DNA from: Planctomycetaceae bacterium
GTDB lineage: Bacteria; Planctomycetota; Phycisphaerae; Phycisphaerales; SM1A02
DNA: 42,129 nucleotides
Assembly: GCA_947441435.1 (NCBI GenBank)
Contig: CANETX010000003.1
Span: 1 to 42,129, forward strand
Direction of reading: 5' to 3'
The position numbers and the translations under genes are program-made. How positions within the stretch are numbered: the stretch's first letter is position 1; every line of letters starts with the position of its first letter. The notes under the pieces were generated by a model. It saw only the letters and a list, made by a program, of their open reading frames with translations. It was not told the DNA's origin and ran no database searches. Positions 39,510 to 42,129 of the stretch are shown here, piece after piece.

Positions 39510-39700
39510 GCCGGCAGAAATGCCGAAAATCCTTGACGGGGGCGACTTGCATTCCTCCCAGAGGATGGCAAGGTGTGCGCAGTGCCCCCAGTGACTCGGC
39601 GGGCGATGTCAGAAATCTGAATGTTGACGCGGGGCAGAGCGCCTTGCGCGGGACCAAACGAGTTGTTCCCGATGGGTCCTAGGCAAGGAGTTTCAGTAGC

Positions 39701-42129
39701 ATGATCCGACACCCAATGCGAACTAACACGGGATTCCGCATCGTTCTTGGCTCGCTCGTCGCACTGCTTGTGGCTTCCCCAGCCATGGGTCAGGCCCAGC
39801 GCGTTGCCACATCGTCCGACACGAACGCCACTACTCCGGCCACGAAGTCGAGTTCGAGCGGAAGCAAGTCCGCGGGAGTGAAGAACTCCAAGGCGACCCC
39901 AGGGTCCAACAGTGCGAGCAAGAGCGCTGCCCCTGCGTCCGCCGCTTCGCGCTCCGCTTCCGGCTCATCCGATGCGGCGAAGACAGAGCCCGCAGCTCCG
40001 GCTGCTCCGGCCACCAAGCCAGCGCCCGCTGCTCCGGCGCCGACCACTACGACCACGAAGGCCGCGCCTGCAGCGCCCGCCGCAACGACCACGAAGGCTG
40101 CACCCGCAGCGCCTGCGGCGACAACCACCAAGCCAGCGCCCGCTGCTCCGGCTCCGACCACCACGACCACGAAGGCCGCGCCTGCAGCGCCCGCCGCAAC
40201 GACCACGAAGGCCGCACCCGCCGCTCCCGCTGCAACGACCACGAAGGCCGCGCCTGCAGCGCCCGCCGCAACGACCACGAAGGCTGCACCTGCTGCACCT
40301 GCTGCGCCCGCTGCTCCGGCTCCGACCACCACGACCACGAAGGCCGCGCCTGCAGCGCCCGCTGCAACGACCACGAAGGCTGCACCTGCTGCGCCCGCTG
40401 CTCCGGCTCCGACCACCACGACCACGAAGGCCGCACCTGCTGCGCCCGCCACAACGACCACGAAGGCCGCACCCGCTGCGCCCGAATCTGGCAAGACCGG
40501 CGGCGCAACGTCATCGAAGACTGCCACCAGTCTCCCCACTCCCCCGGCCCGACCGGCCGAGTCGAAGACCGTGACGGGGACGACTCAGGCAGGCAAGCCT
40601 GACAGCACGCGGACGGCGACCATTGACCGACCCTCGACCACCTCTGTCGTAGCGGACGCCAAGGGTGTCGCGACGACCGGTCCTGCTGCGAAGCCAGCCC
40701 CCGCGCAACCCAAGCCTGTCGATGTCGCGGTCGCTCCCGAGACAGCCAAGCCTGTGACGGATGCGCAAATCGCCAAGGGCATTGCTGACTTCACCTCTGG
40801 CACGACGTCCGCGGAGGAACTCACGCGGCTCCTCGCAGGCGGTGGTGGCGCCCCGGTGACAGAGCCCCCGGCTCAACCCATCACGCCTCCTGACCAACCT
40901 CCCGCTCCACCCGTCGTCTCCTTCGAGACGATTCGGCACGCGCTGCCGGCAGTCACGGAGACCGGTCGGTTCAAGGCATGGACGTGGCATGCGGTCGACC
41001 GAAACCAAACGGACTTCCAGGTCACGACGGTGTGGTTCGGACGACCAGGTGGCTGGGTCGAGAGTTCTCCGGTCCGCGCCGCAGAGCAACTCAATGCCCT
41101 CCCCCCGGGTCAGCGAGTCATGCTCCTCTGGGACATGACCACCGATATTGTCGGGAATCCGGCTGACGACTTGCTTCCTGCCCCTGGGCAAGTGGCAACG
41201 GCGCGAATCTTGAGCCCGTGGATCGACAACGCGACAACCATCGTGCGGGACCGGATGATCGGGTTCATGAACGCCTTCGCTGCCGCGGGCGGTCAGGTCG
41301 ACGCGATTCTCGTCGACAACGAGACCGACTTCCGGTGGGGCAATCAGTTCGGCTCACCCGATCAGGTGCTGGCGATCGAAGCTGATCCTCGCTTCCAGGC
41401 ACTTGCCAGCGAACTCGGATTTAACGACCTTGACCAAATCCAGGGACTGAACGAGCAGTACCAGCGCTGGAACGCGGTCATGTCGAGGCACTTTGATGCC
41501 GCCCTGCAGTTTGCGGTCTACGAACCGATCAAGGCCAAGTTCCCCAACTGCGTTGTGAGTAATTACGAGTGCTTCCAAGTTCTGCCTGACCGCTCGACCC
41601 CGTGGTGCACCGGCACGCCGGACACTCGGTACTCCGATGGATTCGGCACCCACGACACGCACTGCTATTACGGACTGATCTCGGCGAATCTCGCCACCAA
41701 GAAACTCGATGCCCAGAATCCGATCGGTCAGGATCCATTCGCGGGGTTCCGCCTCCAGATTCACCGCTGGCGCGCGACCGACTTCGGCTCGCCTCGCCCG
41801 ATGCAGGCGTGGATCTCGCCGAAGCACAACCACCCGTCCCTGTATGACCCGACCGTTGCGCTGACCCTGAACGGCAGCCCGTACTACGACGAGACGTTGC
41901 TGCACCTCGGTGCCGGCGGGTGCGATACGTTCCTCTACTGGAACCCTAGCGCCTACAACGAAACCATGATTCCCGCCGAGTGGAACCGGATGGACGATCA
42001 GTTGACGGTCGATGCGTGCCTCCGGGAACTCAGCGAGATCTACGGGCAGGCTCCCGGCGCAACGATCCCACTCGAGGGACCCGGTTGGGGTGATCGCGTG
42101 ATCGCTACAGGCCGCGCTGTCGCCGATCG
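39701..42129 (+). CDS. Large secreted protein with Ala/Pro/Thr/Lys-rich linker and unknown C-terminal (possibly glycosidase-like) domain; runs off window
   Basis: SD aaggag then MIRHPMRTNTGFRIVLGSLVALLVASPAMGQA; low-complexity linker; C-terminal ...AAGGQVDAILVDNETDFRWGNQ... Open through 42129, so absent from the ORF track. Confidence 0.8.
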   Translation, partial: MIRHPMRTNTGFRIVLGSLVALLVASPAMGQAQRVATSSDTNATTPATKSSSSGSKSAGVKNSKATPGSNSASKSAAPASAASRSASGSSDAAKTEPAAPAAPATKPAPAAPAPTTTTTKAAPAAPAATTTKAAPAAPAATTTKPAPAAPAPTTTTTKAAPAAPAATTTKAAPAAPAATTTKAAPAAPAATTTKAAPAAPAAPAAPAPTTTTTKAAPAAPAATTTKAAPAAPAAPAPTTTTTKAAPAAPATTTTKAAPAAPESGKTGGATSSKTATSLPTPPARPAESKTVTGTTQAGKPDSTRTATIDRPSTTSVVADAKGVATTGPAAKPAPAQPKPVDVAVAPETAKPVTDAQIAKGIADFTSGTTSAEELTRLLAGGGGAPVTEPPAQPITPPDQPPAPPVVSFETIRHALPAVTETGRFKAWTWHAVDRNQTDFQVTTVWFGRPGGWVESSPVRAAEQLNALPPGQRVMLLWDMTTDIVGNPADDLLPAPGQVATARILSPWIDNATTIVRDRMIGFMNAFAAAGGQVDAILVDNETDFRWGNQFGSPDQVLAIEADPRFQALASELGFNDLDQIQGLNEQYQRWNAVMSRHFDAALQFAVYEPIKAKFPNCVVSNYECFQVLPDRSTPWCTGTPDTRYSDGFGTHDTHCYYGLISANLATKKLDAQNPIGQDPFAGFRLQIHRWRATDFGSPRPMQAWISPKHNHPSLYDPTVALTLNGSPYYDETLLHLGAGGCDTFLYWNPSAYNETMIPAEWNRMDDQLTVDACLRELSEIYGQAPGATIPLEGPGWGDRVIATGRAVAD
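39991..40485 (+). repeat. Imperfect tandem repeat encoding (AAPAAPA[PA]TTTTK)n, 36-nt base unit
   Basis: Repeated gccgcgcctgcagcgcccgccgcaacgaccacgaag and variants. Confidence 0.9.

Noticed and set aside
39790-40574. Long antisense/alternative-frame ORFs over the Pro/Ala/Thr repeat
   Set aside because: Product of the tandem repeat; the plus-strand ORF from 39701 has SD, signal peptide and continues past the repeat.

Overview
GC-rich, gene-dense bacterial window. The dockerin-like GDxNGDGxVDGxDL..LxxWG tails, the PEP-CTERM-like protein and the ECF-like sigma/kinase gene sets suggest a planctomycete, probably Phycisphaerae-like; this is inference from protein features only. Recognisable content: orphan DNA methyltransferase, MgtC/DUF4956-like membrane protein, NHL/beta-propeller lipoprotein, AlbA_2 (Schlafen-type) ATPase/regulator, RlmK-like rRNA methyltransferase, membrane pyrophosphatase (HppA), DedA protein, two sialidase/BNR-like secreted proteins, tRNA-Tyr next to an integrase remnant, fatty acid desaturase, a cupredoxin/cyclase/porin-like operon, ECF-like sigma factors with a Ser/Thr kinase, an MntA/HepT toxin-antitoxin pair, an NMT1/THI5-type ABC transporter, tRNA-Pro, and a CDF transporter interrupted by one in-frame TGA. 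The most interesting signal is a repeated architecture. Two unrelated accessory cargos (PD-(D/E)XK fragment + AlbA_2 gene at 6.1-7.9 kb; MntA/HepT at 23.8-24.6 kb) each sit exactly between two genes whose ends overlap, and each is flanked by ~51-100 bp direct repeats that duplicate the overlap, so both host genes stay intact. Other candidates are two families of interspersed palindromes (about 51 bp and about 60 bp), a terminator stem containing the dedA start codon, an 11-bp tandem repeat in the AlbA_2 gene, a +1 frameshift before a dockerin domain, and a decapitated sigma-factor paralogue. All calls come from reading the sequence and supplied ORFs; no database search was run.
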